Shown: positions 23,588 to 32,586, numbered from the stretch's first letter. The stretch: 33,162 bases of DNA from Betaproteobacteria bacterium (GCA_025358155.1 JANYKR010000146.1:1-33162), one strand, 5' to 3'. The notes: generated by a model from the letters alone, not told the origin. Numbers and translations: made by a program.

Positions 23588-23617
23588 AGGCTCGGGCCAC
23601 TGCGGGAGGGCGCGGCC

Positions 23618-25660
23618 TCAGCCCGTTGCAGGCGGCGGCTTGCGCCGCGCCGCGCGGGCCATGAACCGGGCCGGGTCCAGCGCGTCGAGCAATGAGGCGG
23701 GCGCCGGCACCGGGTCGCCGGTCAGCCAGGAGGCCAGCACCTCGGCGCCCAGCGCGGCTTGCGTGATGCCGCGTGAGCCGAGCGCGGTGAAGACGTAGAG
23801 CCCCGGCAGACGCGGCCACCAGCGGGGCTGGTCGAGGCGGCGACCGGCATGGTCTGACGCTCGCTCGGCGTCAGGGTCGGCGGCAGCCTGGGGTGGGGCC
23901 ACGGCGGACGCGGGCACCGGACCGAGCAGGGGCAATCGGTCGCCGCTCTGCAGCCGCCAACCGACCCGGCCCTCCAGCGAGGCCGGGTCTGCGCTGCCGG
24001 TCCAACCGCTGAGCCGCCGCAGTTGAGCCAGGTTGTGCGCATGGTCGGGCTCGCGCAGCGTCGGGTCTTTGTCGTCGGCATGGCTGCTGGCGCCGCACAG
24101 CAGACGGCCGTCGGCCAGTTGCAAGGCGTAGCCGCCATCCGTGAGTGGGCATGGCAGGGTGGGCAGGCCCTCGGTATCGGCCGGCAGCACGCTGGTCTGG
24201 CCGCGCACCCGCTGCAGCGGCCAGCTCGCCACCACGTCTGGCGCCAGTGGCGCCAGCAATTCGCCGGCTCCGCTGGCGTTGCACAGCAGCACCGCATCCA
24301 CCTCCGCCAGGCACTGGCCGGCCGCATCCAACAGGCACCAACCGTCGCTGCCTAGGGGGTGATGCAGGGCTGGCTGGGTGCCGCCTGGGGACCGGGGCTG
24401 GATTTGCGCCACCACCGCACCCCAGTGGCAGCTGACGCCCGGTGTTGCCAGCCAGGCCGCGCACAAGCCAGCGGGGGATACCCAGCCGCCACCCGGATAA
24501 AACCAGGCCGGGCCGGTACCGGCGAAGCCATGTTGCCGGACCTGGATGTAGTCGGCTGGCAGAGCCAGCTTGCTGATCAAGGCCTGCAGGGTCGCGGCGT
24601 GGGCCGACTGCTCGCCGCGCAGCAGGCCGGTGATGGCGCCATCGAGCGGCGGCTGTGCGGCTGCCGTGTCGGCATCGCGGGGCACGCTGCCGGGGACAGC
24701 GCGCAGCCAGGGCCGCAGCACACGCTCGGTGTGCAGTGCCGCAGCGCGCAGCCAGCGAGCGTGGCTGCCGTCGTGGCCGTGCACGACGCCGTGGAACAGG
24801 CCGCCCGGGTTGCCCGATGTTTCTTGGGCGCAGCCGGGTTGGCGCTCAAACACCTGCACCGCCAGGCCGCGCCGTGCCAGGGCCCGGGCCACTGCCGCCC
24901 CAGCCAACCCGGCGCCGACCACGGCCACCCTGCGGGCACCGGGCTGGGCTCGGCGGCCAGGCGGTGGCAGGGTGGCGGAATGCGGTACAAAACGGCCGTG
25001 CGTGAGGGTGCCTGTGTCCGTGTCTGTGTCGGCGACTCCATCGCTCGGCAGGGGGTCCAGCTCAAAGCCGGCGCTGCGCAGACCGTCCCGCACCGTGCTG
25101 TGGCTGTTCGCCGAGACCAGGGTGGCGCCATGGGCAGCCAGGCGGGTGAGTTGGCGCAGGCGCCAGGTGTCCCACAGCGACGGGCTGCGGGCTGCAACAA
25201 AGTCGGCCAGGTAAAACGCATCCACCTGCGCCACCCACTCGGGCAGCACCGCGTCCACCGGGCCCAGCGCCAGCAGCAGGCGCACCCGGCCGCCATCCAA
25301 CTCGATCAGGTGCAGGTCGGGGGTCAGCGGCGGCCAGGCGGCGGCCAGCGCTGCCGCCTGGGTGGCAACCGTCGAGCCGGCATGGACGCTGGCCAGGGCC
25401 TCGCGCCGGGGTGGCTGCGGCGCAATCGCCAGGTACCAGAGCTGATCGCAGCGCCGGGCGTCCTGCTGCCAGGCAGCCCAGGTCGCCAGAAACGCGTGGC
25501 CCAGGCCGAACCCGGTGTCCATCACCGCAAACCGTGCCTGATCGGCCCAGCGTCCGGGCAGGTGGCTGCCGCCCAGGTAGCGCTGTTGCGCCTGCACCAG
25601 CGCGCCGCTGCCCTGCGCGTCATCGCCTGACGGCGCCAGGCGCAGCGGACCCCAGCTCAC
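23618..25660 (-). CDS. mnmC: Bifunctional tRNA mnm5s2U methyltransferase / FAD-dependent oxidoreductase MnmC
   Basis: MnmC finishes the mnm5(s2)U wobble modification: the FAD domain removes carboxymethyl from cmnm5U and the methyltransferase domain adds a methyl from SAM. The 680-residue protein has the N-terminal MTase part (DTGFGLGHAFLATW at 48-61, DAFYLADFVAARSPSLWD at 147-164) and the C-terminal oxidoreductase with VGAGLAGAAVARAL (248-261) as the FAD-binding GxGxxG and FTALGSRGIT near the end. The linker holds a DTDTDT run from hexamer slippage (25013-25030). GTG 25658-25660 overlaps the upstream TGA as GTGA. Length matches other bifunctional MnmC. Confidence 0.93.
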   Translation of the reverse strand: MSWGPLRLAPSGDDAQGSGALVQAQQRYLGGSHLPGRWADQARFAVMDTGFGLGHAFLATWAAWQQDARRCDQLWYLAIAPQPPRREALASVHAGSTVATQAAALAAAWPPLTPDLHLIELDGGRVRLLLALGPVDAVLPEWVAQVDAFYLADFVAARSPSLWDTWRLRQLTRLAAHGATLVSANSHSTVRDGLRSAGFELDPLPSDGVADTDTDTGTLTHGRFVPHSATLPPPGRRAQPGARRVAVVGAGLAGAAVARALARRGLAVQVFERQPGCAQETSGNPGGLFHGVVHGHDGSHARWLRAAALHTERVLRPWLRAVPGSVPRDADTAAAQPPLDGAITGLLRGEQSAHAATLQALISKLALPADYIQVRQHGFAGTGPAWFYPGGGWVSPAGLCAAWLATPGVSCHWGAVVAQIQPRSPGGTQPALHHPLGSDGWCLLDAAGQCLAEVDAVLLCNASGAGELLAPLAPDVVASWPLQRVRGQTSVLPADTEGLPTLPCPLTDGGYALQLADGRLLCGASSHADDKDPTLREPDHAHNLAQLRRLSGWTGSADPASLEGRVGWRLQSGDRLPLLGPVPASAVAPPQAAADPDAERASDHAGRRLDQPRWWPRLPGLYVFTALGSRGITQAALGAEVLASWLTGDPVPAPASLLDALDPARFMARAARRKPPPATG

Positions 25661-26658
25661 GGCGCGCTGGCCGCGCCGGCGTCAGGCCCCTGCGCTTGCC
25701 GCGCCAGCCAGCGCAGCAGGGCCGGCTGGGCGGCGGTGAGGCCCCGGTAGGCCAGCACGGCATCGCTCATCGAGGCCAGGGCGTCGTGCACCCGGGCGGC
25801 TTGCTCGGGCTGGCTGAAGGCTCGGGTCAGCGGCGTGACCGTGACCAGGATCGTGAACACCGACTGCGCCGATCCTGCCCCAGCGCTGCCCGGCACCGGG
25901 ATGAAGGTCTGGCGCTCGGTGCGCCACCAGGTCTGGGCGGCCAGCGCGTCGTCGTCCAGCCCGACCTGCCAGCGTGCCGGGTCCACCCGCTGCGGATGGG
26001 CGTGCAGCCGTGGGTGGGCGGTCAAGGTCCACACGAAACGCTCCCAGCGCTCGCCACTGTCGTGAGTCACCAGGCGCAGCAACTGCGGCGCGGCGCCCGT
26101 GACCAGCCGGTTGTCGGCCACCGGGGCATGGACCTCGGCAAAGCTGCGGCCGAGCTTGTGCTCGGGCGCCCACATCGACGGCAGCGCCACCGCCAACCAG
26201 GGCAGGCTGCCGGTGGCGGCATCGAGGATCGCAAAGTCCTCGGCAAATGCCAGGCAGAGCAGCGCAGCATGGCGCCAGTCGGCCGGCAGTTGGGCCAGCA
26301 GCGGGCCGATTTCAGGCCAGCCCGTGCCGATGTCTTGCGGCTGGGCTGCAGCATCCACCGCCCAACCCAGCCCCGGTGCCTGCCAGTGCCGGCCGTCCAG
26401 CCGCAGCGCGGCCGGGTGCTCGGTGGCAGCGTGGGTGGCCAGTGCGTCCAGTGCCGGCCTGGGATCAAAGCCAGGGCTGCACAGCAGGGCCTGGCTGGAG
26501 AAGGCGCCCAACACCGCCAGCTTTTCACGCAGGTGGCGTGCCAGCCCGCGCTGCGGCGCCACGGTGGGCGTCAGCTGCGTTGCGCCGGGCGCCAGCCGGC
26601 GCAGGCCGGGCTGCATGCGGTGCGGCGTGCTGACGGCAACATCAAAGTCAAAACTCAT
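25657..26658 (-). CDS. DUF3445 / HODM-type heme-dependent oxidative N-demethylase-like protein
   Basis: A 333-residue protein of the DUF3445 family, whose best-known members are heme-dependent oxidative N-demethylase subunits. Recognisable blocks are LPSMWAPEHKLGRSFAEVHAPV (about 157-178, split here by the family Trp and His), WERFVWTLTAHPRLH, and WRTERQTFIPVP (about 249-260), the arginine-rich family motif. No signal peptide is visible. The natural substrate in bacteria of this kind is not known to me. ATG 26656-26658 was chosen over upstream in-frame codons because the conserved MSFDFDV start follows. It is co-translated with mnmC (GTGA overlap) and lies downstream of the efp terminator. 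Confidence 0.75.
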   Translation of the reverse strand: MSFDFDVAVSTPHRMQPGLRRLAPGATQLTPTVAPQRGLARHLREKLAVLGAFSSQALLCSPGFDPRPALDALATHAATEHPAALRLDGRHWQAPGLGWAVDAAAQPQDIGTGWPEIGPLLAQLPADWRHAALLCLAFAEDFAILDAATGSLPWLAVALPSMWAPEHKLGRSFAEVHAPVADNRLVTGAAPQLLRLVTHDSGERWERFVWTLTAHPRLHAHPQRVDPARWQVGLDDDALAAQTWWRTERQTFIPVPGSAGAGSAQSVFTILVTVTPLTRAFSQPEQAARVHDALASMSDAVLAYRGLTAAQPALLRWLARQAQGPDAGAASAP

Positions 26659-26700
26659 GGGCAGAACGGTAGCACCCCAGCGCGACGCGGGCCGGCCATG

Positions 26701-26722
26701 AAAAAGGGCACCGAAGTGCCCT
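26701..26722 (-). terminator. Intrinsic terminator of efp
   Basis: On the minus strand GGGCAC-TTCG-GTGCCC is followed at once by TTTTT: a 6-bp GC stem, a stable UUCG-type loop and a T-run. It lies about 66 nt past the efp stop, and it separates efp from the DUF3445 gene. It is the clearest terminator in the window. Confidence 0.93.
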
Positions 26723-26787
26723 GTTGCCGATTTCGGGGGGTCGGGATGCACGCAACACCACGATCCCCACGACCTTGGCAGCGCCCC

Positions 26788-27342
26788 TCACACCCGCTTG
26801 CGGTACTCGTGGGTACGGGTATCGATTTCGATCTTGTCGCCCTGGGCCACAAAGATGGGCACCGGGATGTCGAAGCCGGTGGAAATCTTGGCCGGCTTGA
26901 GCACCTTGCCCGAGGTGTCGCCCTTGACGGCCGGCTCGGTCCAGGTCACTTCACGCACCAGCGAGGTGGGCAGTTCGACCGAGATCGCCTTGCTGTCGTA
27001 GAACACCACCTCAACCGGCATCGCGTCTTCGAGGTAGTTGATCGCGTCGCCCATGTTCTCGGCCTCGACCTCGAACTGGTTGTACTCGCTGTCCATGAAG
27101 ACGTACATCGGGTCGGCAAAGTAGGTGTAGGTGCAATCCTTCTTGTCGAGGATCACCTGGTCCATCTTGTCGTCGGCCTTGAACACCAGTTCGGTGGCCT
27201 GGTTGTTGAGCAGGCTCTTCAACTTCATGCGCACAGTGGCGGAATTGCGGCCACCGCGTGAATATTCAGTCTTGAGCACAACCCAAGGCTGCTTGTCCTG
27301 CATGATGACGTTGCCGGCGCGGATTTCTTGAGCGATTTTCAT
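26788..27342 (-). CDS. efp: Elongation factor P, arginine-32 type
   Basis: EF-P rescues ribosomes stalled at polyproline. The 184-residue protein has the KOW-like N-terminal domain and two OB domains. The tip loop reads SRGGRNSA, putting arginine at position 32; this is the site that EarP rhamnosylates in betaproteobacteria and pseudomonads, where other bacteria carry a modified lysine. [23 protein letters not shown] is the C-terminal OB signature. Downstream is a strong terminator, and earP is the next gene upstream in the same direction, 259 bp away. ATG 27340-27342 gives the standard N-terminus [12 protein letters not shown]. Confidence 0.97.
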   Translation of the reverse strand: MKIAQEIRAGNVIMQDKQPWVVLKTEYSRGGRNSATVRMKLKSLLNNQATELVFKADDKMDQVILDKKDCTYTYFADPMYVFMDSEYNQFEVEAENMGDAINYLEDAMPVEVVFYDSKAISVELPTSLVREVTWTEPAVKGDTSGKVLKPAKISTGFDIPVPIFVAQGDKIEIDTRTHEYRKRV

Positions 27343-27601
27343 GGGGGTCCCGTACGTGTTGTCTCGTGTGGTCTCGTGTGGTCTGGTCTGGCTGCTCGTG
27401 GTGGGCGCTGCTGGCCCGATTTACCTGATCCAGACTTCGCCCGGCGGCAAGCCGTGGCTGTCAGATGAGAGCAAAGCCTTGGATTTTAGCGCGCTCGTGG
27501 GTGTGCCCAGCAATCGGTATCACCGCAGTCGTTCAACGGGCGGCGGCGCAGTGGGCCAGCGCATGGGGCTGTTGCGAGCGCTGAACCGGGGGCTGAACGG
27601 G
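27343..27601 (-). promoter_or_regulatory. efp leader and promoter region
   Basis: This 259-bp gap between earP and efp holds TAAAATC at 27488-27482 on the minus strand as a plausible -10 (TTGCTG at 19-nt spacing is the best -35), which would give efp a leader of about 130 nt, in contrast to the near-leaderless genes around it. Close to the ATG the plus strand shows the 10-mer GTCTCGTGTG twice in tandem (27361-27380) followed by GTCTGGTCTG. The plus-strand open frame through here looks like chance. Confidence 0.45.
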
Positions 27602-28777
27602 TCAGGATTGCATCCGGGGGCGGATGGCTGTTGGCGTGAGGCTCGGCTGCTTGAGCGCCACAAAGTGCATCAACTCGCTGCACAAATCCCAGGGCGGCAA
27701 GGTCGGTGACTGGAGCCGGCGGCGCCAGTCGGCGTGCAGCCGGCACCAGTCTGGCCAGTCTGGCAGCGCAGCGGGCAAGGGCCCCATGCCGTTGAAAGCC
27801 AGGAACACCGCCCGTACCGCGCCCGCCAGTGCCAGCGGCTGGCCGGTGAGGTACACGTCGAGAAAAGCCTCCAGCTTGGAGCCGTGGGCGCCGTCATGCT
27901 GAGGGTAGATTTGCCAGACGAAGGGCGCACTTGCGGCGCATTGGGCACGCACAAACGAGTCCTCGCCGCGCACCAGGTTCAGGTCGGCAGCGGCCAGCAA
28001 CAGGTCAAAATCGGTTTGCGGCAGGTAGGGCAAGTCGATCAGCCGCAGGTGTGCAGGCAAGGCTGCTGCGTGCTGCAAGGCCCGCAACCGGGCCTGCGCC
28101 GGGCCGGGTGGCAGCCAAAGCAGCGTGGCTCGTGGTGCCAATGCCTGCAGCAGCGCGGGCAGGGCCGGGTTGTCGTAGCAGAACACGGTGATCGCCCGCT
28201 CGCCGGGTGCGGCGGCCCAGCCCCGGGCAGCGACCCAGGCACGGGCTCGGGCGCTTGCGGCCAGGTCTGGCGTGGCCGGATCGACCACCGCACCCGCTAC
28301 CCACCCCGCCCCAGGCAGACCCGCCTGACACTGCAACAGCCCGCCTGTGGCAGCGCTGAAACCGGGGTAGAAAAACCACTTTTGCAAGCCGGCACCCGGC
28401 CCGGCAAATTGCGGTGAAACCAGCCCGTGCGAGCGCTCGACGTAGGGTTCGGCGCTCAGGTATTCGAGGTTGATCCAGACCGGCGCAGGCCGGGCCGCCG
28501 CCATGCGGGCCACAAACCTGTCCGGTGGCGCGCAGCCGAAGGCCTCGACCACCACCTCGCCCGGCCTGAGGTCGGGCGCAGGGTCGGTCCAGCCTGTCAC
28601 CTGCACACCCGGCGTGCCGCCCTGCAAAGCGCCCGGCGCCATCCAGGCCAGCGCCGCAGTGTCGTCGGTCCACAGCCGCACTTGCTGGCCCCGCCGGCCC
28701 AACTCGGCAGCCAGCCGCCAGCACACGCCAATGTCGCCGAAATTGTCTATGACGCGGCAAAAGAGGTCCCAAACCAT
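27602..28777 (-). CDS. earP: EF-P arginine-32 rhamnosyltransferase EarP
   Basis: EarP attaches rhamnose from dTDP-L-rhamnose to Arg32 of EF-P with inversion. The 391-residue protein begins MVWDLFCRVIDNFGDIGVCW; Asp11 and Asp15 line up with the two catalytic aspartates, and Glu272 in VRGEDSFVRAQ with the conserved glutamate. INLEYLSAE, the RSHGL segment, FFYPGFSAATGG, and FVWQIYPQHDGAHGSKL are also characteristic of this GT-B family. The chosen ATG 28775-28777 gives the standard N-terminus; a frame to 29032 overlaps uvrC. It lies upstream of efp on the same strand and diverges from uvrC. The dTDP-rhamnose genes are not in the window. Confidence 0.95.
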   Translation of the reverse strand: MVWDLFCRVIDNFGDIGVCWRLAAELGRRGQQVRLWTDDTAALAWMAPGALQGGTPGVQVTGWTDPAPDLRPGEVVVEAFGCAPPDRFVARMAAARPAPVWINLEYLSAEPYVERSHGLVSPQFAGPGAGLQKWFFYPGFSAATGGLLQCQAGLPGAGWVAGAVVDPATPDLAASARARAWVAARGWAAAPGERAITVFCYDNPALPALLQALAPRATLLWLPPGPAQARLRALQHAAALPAHLRLIDLPYLPQTDFDLLLAAADLNLVRGEDSFVRAQCAASAPFVWQIYPQHDGAHGSKLEAFLDVYLTGQPLALAGAVRAVFLAFNGMGPLPAALPDWPDWCRLHADWRRRLQSPTLPPWDLCSELMHFVALKQPSLTPTAIRPRMQS

Positions 28778-28783
28778 GGTCTG

Positions 28784-28789
28784 ATTATT
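28784..28789 (-). promoter_or_regulatory. -10 box of earP, 6 nt before ATG
   Basis: AATAATC on the minus strand lies 6 nt upstream of the earP ATG, in the 70-bp divergent gap with uvrC. The -35 position (AGGCCG) is poor. CAGAATCC at 28819-28824 on the plus strand is a similar box for uvrC, about 23 nt before its ATG. Confidence 0.5.
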
Positions 28790-28847
28790 GGCCGCGCGTG
28801 ACCCGCCGGCCTGGACGGCAGAATCCACTACCGACCTGATTGCCCCC

Positions 28848-31070
28848 ATGCCCGACCCTGTTGACCCGCTCGATCCCGCGCTGACTGGCCTGAGTGCCGG
28901 GGCGACTGACGCCTTGCCCGACAGAAACGCCGACACCAACGCCGACACAAACGCCCCCACAAACGCCCCCACAAACGCCGACACCAAAACCGACACCAAA
29001 GCCGCCACGACCGTCGCCGCCAACGCTGGCAACGCCGACCCAGCAGCCGACCCCGCAGCCGACAGCCTGCGCCAGCGCCTGATGCTCGAAGTGGCCGCCT
29101 TGCCGACGCTGCCCGGCGTCTACCGCTACTTTGATGCGCAGGACGGCGTGTTGTACGTCGGCAAGGCCATCAACCTCAAGCGGCGGGTTGCCAGCTACTT
29201 TCAGAAAGACCACGGCGGCGGCCGAATCGGCCACATGGTGGGCCGCATCGCCCGGATCGAGACCACGGTGGTGCGCACCGAGGCCGAGGCCTTGCTGCTC
29301 GAAAACAACCTGATCAAGGCGCTGGCGCCCAGGTACAACATCCTGTTCCGCGACGACAAGAGCTACCCCTACCTCAAGCTGGCCCGCCACCCGTTTCCGC
29401 GCATCAGCTACTACCGGGGCGCGATCGACCGCAAGCACACCTACTTCGGCCCCTACCCCGGCAGCTGGGCAGTCAAAGAGACCATCCTGCTGCTGCAAAA
29501 GGTGTTCCGGCTGCGCACCTGCGAAGACACGGTCTACGCCAACCGCTCCCGGCCCTGCCTGCTGTACCAGATCCGCCGCTGCTCTGCGCCGTGCGTAGGC
29601 CTGGTCTCGGCGGCCGACTACCGGCGCGATGTGTCGCAAGCCGAGCGCTTTTTGCTGGGCGCGACCGACGAGGTACTCGGCTTGCTGCAGCAACAAATGA
29701 TGCGGTTTTCAGACGCGCTTGAGTTTGAGCGTGCGGCCGATGTGCGCAACCAGATCAGTGCGCTGTCGACCGTGCTGCACCAGCAGACCATGGACGAGAG
29801 CAGCCTGCAGTCACGCGACCGTGATGTTGACGTGCTGGCGGTGCGGGTACAGGGCGGCCGGGCCTGCGTCAACCTGGCGATGGTGCGTGGCGGCCGCCAT
29901 CTGGGCGACCGGGCCTACTTTCCGGCCCATGTCGACGATGCGGTGGCCCTGAGTTCGGCACAGGCCGATGAACGGCCGGAGCTGGCGTCGATCGAGCAGC
30001 AGGTGCTCGAAGCCTTCATCGCCCAGCACTACCTGGGTGTGGCGCCGCCCGGTTTGCTGGTGCTGAGCCACGCCGTCTCGCCAGCGCTGTTGGCGGCGCT
30101 GAGCGAGCAGACCGGCGCCCGGCTCAATGCCCAGCATCAGCCCCGGGAGCAGCGCAAGACCTGGCTGGAGATGGCCGAGAAGGGCGCGCAGATCGCCCTG
30201 GCCCGGCTGCTGGCCGAAGAGGGCAGCCAGCGTGAACGCACCCGCGCCCTGGTCGAGGCGCTGGACCTGGCGGTCGAAGACCTCGACACGCTGCGCATCG
30301 AGTGCTTCGACATCAGCCACACCGCCGGCGAGGCAACGCAAGCCAGCTGCGTGGTCTACGAGAACCATGCGATGCGGCCCGCCGAGTACCGGCGCTACAA
30401 CATCGAGGGCATCATCGGCGGCGATGACTACGCTGCAATGCGCCAGGTGCTGATGCGCCGCTATGCCAAGGTGGCCGAGGCGCGGGTGGCGGCCCAGTTG
30501 TCGGGCAGCGAGGCCGCGTCGCCCCAGGGTGGGCCCGCGTCGGGCGCAGCGCGGCCCGAGGGCATCGTGCTGGCGGGCGACGGCGCTGGGCCGGGCGCGG
30601 GCCGCATGGCCAAAGGACTGCGTCTGCCCGACCTGGTTCTGGTGGACGGCGGCCGGGGCCAGGTCAGCATGGCGCGTGAGGTGTTCAAGACGCTGGGGCT
30701 GGACTTGTCGCTGATCGTCGGCGTCGAAAAAGGCGAGGGCCGCAAGGTCGGGTTGGAGGACCTGGTGTTTGCCGATGGCCGCGACAAGGTCTACCTCGGC
30801 CACGACTCGGCCGCGCTGATGCTGGTGGCCCAGATCCGTGATGAGGCGCACCGCTTTGCCATCACCGGCATGCGCGCCAAGCGGGCCAGTGTGCGCACCG
30901 GTGGCAGCCGGATCGAGGACATCGCCGGCGTCGGCCCCAAAAAACGCGCCAGCCTGCTGCAGCGGTTTGGCGGACTGCGCGGCGTGGCAGCGGCCAGCGT
31001 CGAAGAGTTGCGCAGCGTCGACGGCATCTCGCCCGATCTGGCTGAAGCCATCTACCTGGCCTTGCGTTAG
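28848..31070 (+). CDS. uvrC: Excinuclease ABC subunit C
   Basis: UvrC makes both incisions in nucleotide excision repair. From ATG 28848 it is 740 residues: a low-complexity N-terminal extension (about 1-78), a GIY-YIG nuclease ([18 protein letters not shown] at about 90-107), a cysteine-bearing linker ([14 protein letters not shown]), the UVR motif ([14 protein letters not shown]), the RNase H-like nuclease ([11 protein letters not shown] and LVDGGRGQ) and C-terminal helix-hairpin-helix repeats ([19 protein letters not shown]). Between the two nuclease halves is a Gly/Ala/Pro-rich insert near 30505-30610. The conserved protein begins at about residue 79, where ATG 29082 is an alternative start; the extension is encoded by 12-nt repeats. 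Length without it is normal. Confidence 0.95.
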   Translation: MPDPVDPLDPALTGLSAGATDALPDRNADTNADTNAPTNAPTNADTKTDTKAATTVAANAGNADPAADPAADSLRQRLMLEVAALPTLPGVYRYFDAQDGVLYVGKAINLKRRVASYFQKDHGGGRIGHMVGRIARIETTVVRTEAEALLLENNLIKALAPRYNILFRDDKSYPYLKLARHPFPRISYYRGAIDRKHTYFGPYPGSWAVKETILLLQKVFRLRTCEDTVYANRSRPCLLYQIRRCSAPCVGLVSAADYRRDVSQAERFLLGATDEVLGLLQQQMMRFSDALEFERAADVRNQISALSTVLHQQTMDESSLQSRDRDVDVLAVRVQGGRACVNLAMVRGGRHLGDRAYFPAHVDDAVALSSAQADERPELASIEQQVLEAFIAQHYLGVAPPGLLVLSHAVSPALLAALSEQTGARLNAQHQPREQRKTWLEMAEKGAQIALARLLAEEGSQRERTRALVEALDLAVEDLDTLRIECFDISHTAGEATQASCVVYENHAMRPAEYRRYNIEGIIGGDDYAAMRQVLMRRYAKVAEARVAAQLSGSEAASPQGGPASGAARPEGIVLAGDGAGPGAGRMAKGLRLPDLVLVDGGRGQVSMAREVFKTLGLDLSLIVGVEKGEGRKVGLEDLVFADGRDKVYLGHDSAALMLVAQIRDEAHRFAITGMRAKRASVRTGGSRIEDIAGVGPKKRASLLQRFGGLRGVAAASVEELRSVDGISPDLAEAIYLALR
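28926..29009 (+). repeat. In-frame 12-nt tandem repeat at the uvrC 5' end
   Basis: Seven imperfect 12-nt units of the type AACGCCGACACC/AACGCCCCCACA follow one another. They encode Asn-Ala-Asp/Pro-Thr repeats ahead of the GIY-YIG domain. Units keep the frame, so copy-number change only alters extension length. Confidence 0.85.
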
Positions 31071-31105
31071 GCGCGTGGGCGGCATCCACGTCATCGGCCG
31101 TCCTG

Positions 31106-31111
31106 CACAAT
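31106..31111 (+). promoter_or_regulatory. -10-like box of pgsA, 6 nt before ATG
   Basis: CACAATC ends 6 nt before the pgsA ATG, 36 nt after the uvrC stop. No good -35 lies upstream. It repeats the pattern seen at mutL, dedA, queG, pyrD and earP. Confidence 0.42.
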
Positions 31112-31117
31112 CGCCCC

Positions 31118-31684
31118 ATGTTCCTCACGCTGCCGACACTGCTGACCTGGGCCCGTATCGCGGCGATCCCGTTGATCGTCGGCGTGTTCTACCTGCCGCT
31201 GGCTGAGGCCACCCGCAACCTGCTGGCCACCGTGATGTTCGTTGTGTTTGCCGCCACCGATTGGCTTGACGGCTGGCTGGCGCGCCGGCTCAACCAGACC
31301 TCGGCATTTGGTGCATTTCTAGACCCGGTGGCCGACAAGATCCTGGTCTGTGCGGCGCTGCTGGTGCTGGTCAAGCTCGACCGGGTGGATGTGCTGATCG
31401 CGCTGGTGATCATCGGCCGCGAGATTGCGATCTCGTCGCTGCGCGAATGGATGGCGCAAATCGGGGCCTCCGGCAGCGTGGCGGTGCACATGCTGGGCAA
31501 GTTCAAGACGGCTGCCCAGATGACGGCTATCCCGTTTCTGCTCTACCACGGGATGTTGTTCGGGCTGATCGACACCCAGTTCTGGGGCACCGCGCTGATC
31601 CTCATCGCCGCCGTGCTGACCATCTGGTCGATGGTGTACTACCTCAAGCGCGCATTGCCTGAAATCCGGGCCAAGGCGCGGTGA
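31118..31684 (+). CDS. pgsA: CDP-diacylglycerol-glycerol-3-phosphate 3-phosphatidyltransferase
   Basis: PgsA makes phosphatidylglycerol phosphate, the committed step to phosphatidylglycerol and cardiolipin, in the inner membrane. The 188-residue protein carries the exact CDP-alcohol phosphotransferase signature D-G-x2-A-R-x8-G-x3-D-x3-D at Asp51, Gly52, Ala55, Arg56, Gly65, Asp69 and Asp73. The start TLPTLLTWARIAAIPLIV and the block IIGREIAISSLREWMA are typical of PgsA, and several hydrophobic helices are visible. uvrC-pgsA adjacency is common in proteobacteria. The TGA overlaps the following GTG (GTGA). Confidence 0.96.
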   Translation: MFLTLPTLLTWARIAAIPLIVGVFYLPLAEATRNLLATVMFVVFAATDWLDGWLARRLNQTSAFGAFLDPVADKILVCAALLVLVKLDRVDVLIALVIIGREIAISSLREWMAQIGASGSVAVHMLGKFKTAAQMTAIPFLLYHGMLFGLIDTQFWGTALILIAAVLTIWSMVYYLKRALPEIRAKAR

Positions 31685-32586
31685 GTGCTGCCGGCACCGG
31701 CGCTGCCGGATCGGCGCGCCAGCAGGCCGGGCTGGCAGCGATGCCCTGGGTGTTTGTCGGCGTCTGGAGCACCGGATTTGTGGTGGCCCGGCTGGCCATG
31801 CCGCATGCGCCGCCGCTCGGCTTCTTGAGCTGGCGCTACGCGTTTTCGCTGCTCGCCTTTGGCCTCTGGATCGCCGTGGCCCGCGTGCCCTGGCCACGCG
31901 GCCGGGCGCAGTGGGGCCATCTGGCGGTGAGCGGCGTGTTGATGCATGCGGGCTACCTGAGCGGCGTGTGGGCTGCTGTCAAGGCCGGCATCCCTGCCGG
32001 CACGGTGGCCCTGATCGTCGGCCTGCAGCCGCTGTTGACGGCGCTGTGGGTCAGCGGCCGGGGTCAGCACCGGGTTGCGCCGCTGCAGTGGCTGGGCTTG
32101 GGCCTGGGCTTGGCCGGACTGCTGCTGGTGGTCTGGCCCAAGCTGGGCCGGGGCGAGGTGACGGTTTTCAACTTGGGCCTGTCCGGACTGGCCTTGCTCT
32201 CCATCACGGTGGGCACGCTTTACCAGAAGCGCCATGTGCTGCCGGGCGATGTGCGCACGGCCAGCTTTATCCAACTGGCCGCTGCGCTGGCGCTGACAGC
32301 GCCGCTGGCCTGGCTGGAGCCTGGCAGCCTGCAGTGGCAGCCCGAACTGGTGGTGGCGCTGGTTTGGTCGGTGCTGGGCCTGACGCTAGGCGCGAGTTCG
32401 TTGCTGTTCATGCTGATACAGCGCGGTGCCGCGACCCGGGTCACCAGTTTGTTTTACCTGGTGCCGCCCTGCACCGCCGTGCTGGCCTGGTTGCTGTTTG
32501 ACGAGCGCATGACTCCCCTGGCCTGGGCCGGCATGGCGCTTTGCGCGCTGGGCGTGGGCCTGGCGCTGCGTGCGGATCGGGCCTGA
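31681..32586 (+). CDS. EamA/DMT-family membrane transporter
   Basis: A 301-residue drug/metabolite transporter with about ten hydrophobic helices in two EamA repeats. The first repeat starts at VFVGVWSTGFVVARLAMP and ends near GLLLVVWPKL; the second ends with SLFYLVPPCTAVLAWLLFDE, a family-typical segment before the last helix. Such proteins often export amino acids, nucleobases or other metabolites; the substrate cannot be read from sequence. GTG 31681 overlaps the pgsA TGA as GTGA, so it is translationally coupled to pgsA. The first ~20 residues are Ala/Gly-rich and poorly conserved, so ATG 31741 is a possible alternative. Confidence 0.9.
   Translation: MSAAGTGAAGSARQQAGLAAMPWVFVGVWSTGFVVARLAMPHAPPLGFLSWRYAFSLLAFGLWIAVARVPWPRGRAQWGHLAVSGVLMHAGYLSGVWAAVKAGIPAGTVALIVGLQPLLTALWVSGRGQHRVAPLQWLGLGLGLAGLLLVVWPKLGRGEVTVFNLGLSGLALLSITVGTLYQKRHVLPGDVRTASFIQLAAALALTAPLAWLEPGSLQWQPELVVALVWSVLGLTLGASSLLFMLIQRGAATRVTSLFYLVPPCTAVLAWLLFDERMTPLAWAGMALCALGVGLALRADRA

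Noticed and set aside
27341-27709. Plus-strand frame starting with a signal-peptide-like stretch opposite the efp leader
   Set aside because: Begins at the complement of the efp start and runs antisense into earP; hydrophobic start comes from GTCTCGTGTG repeats.
28926-29009. CRISPR-like short regular repeat
   Set aside because: 12-nt units in direct tandem without spacers and in frame within uvrC; a coding tandem repeat.
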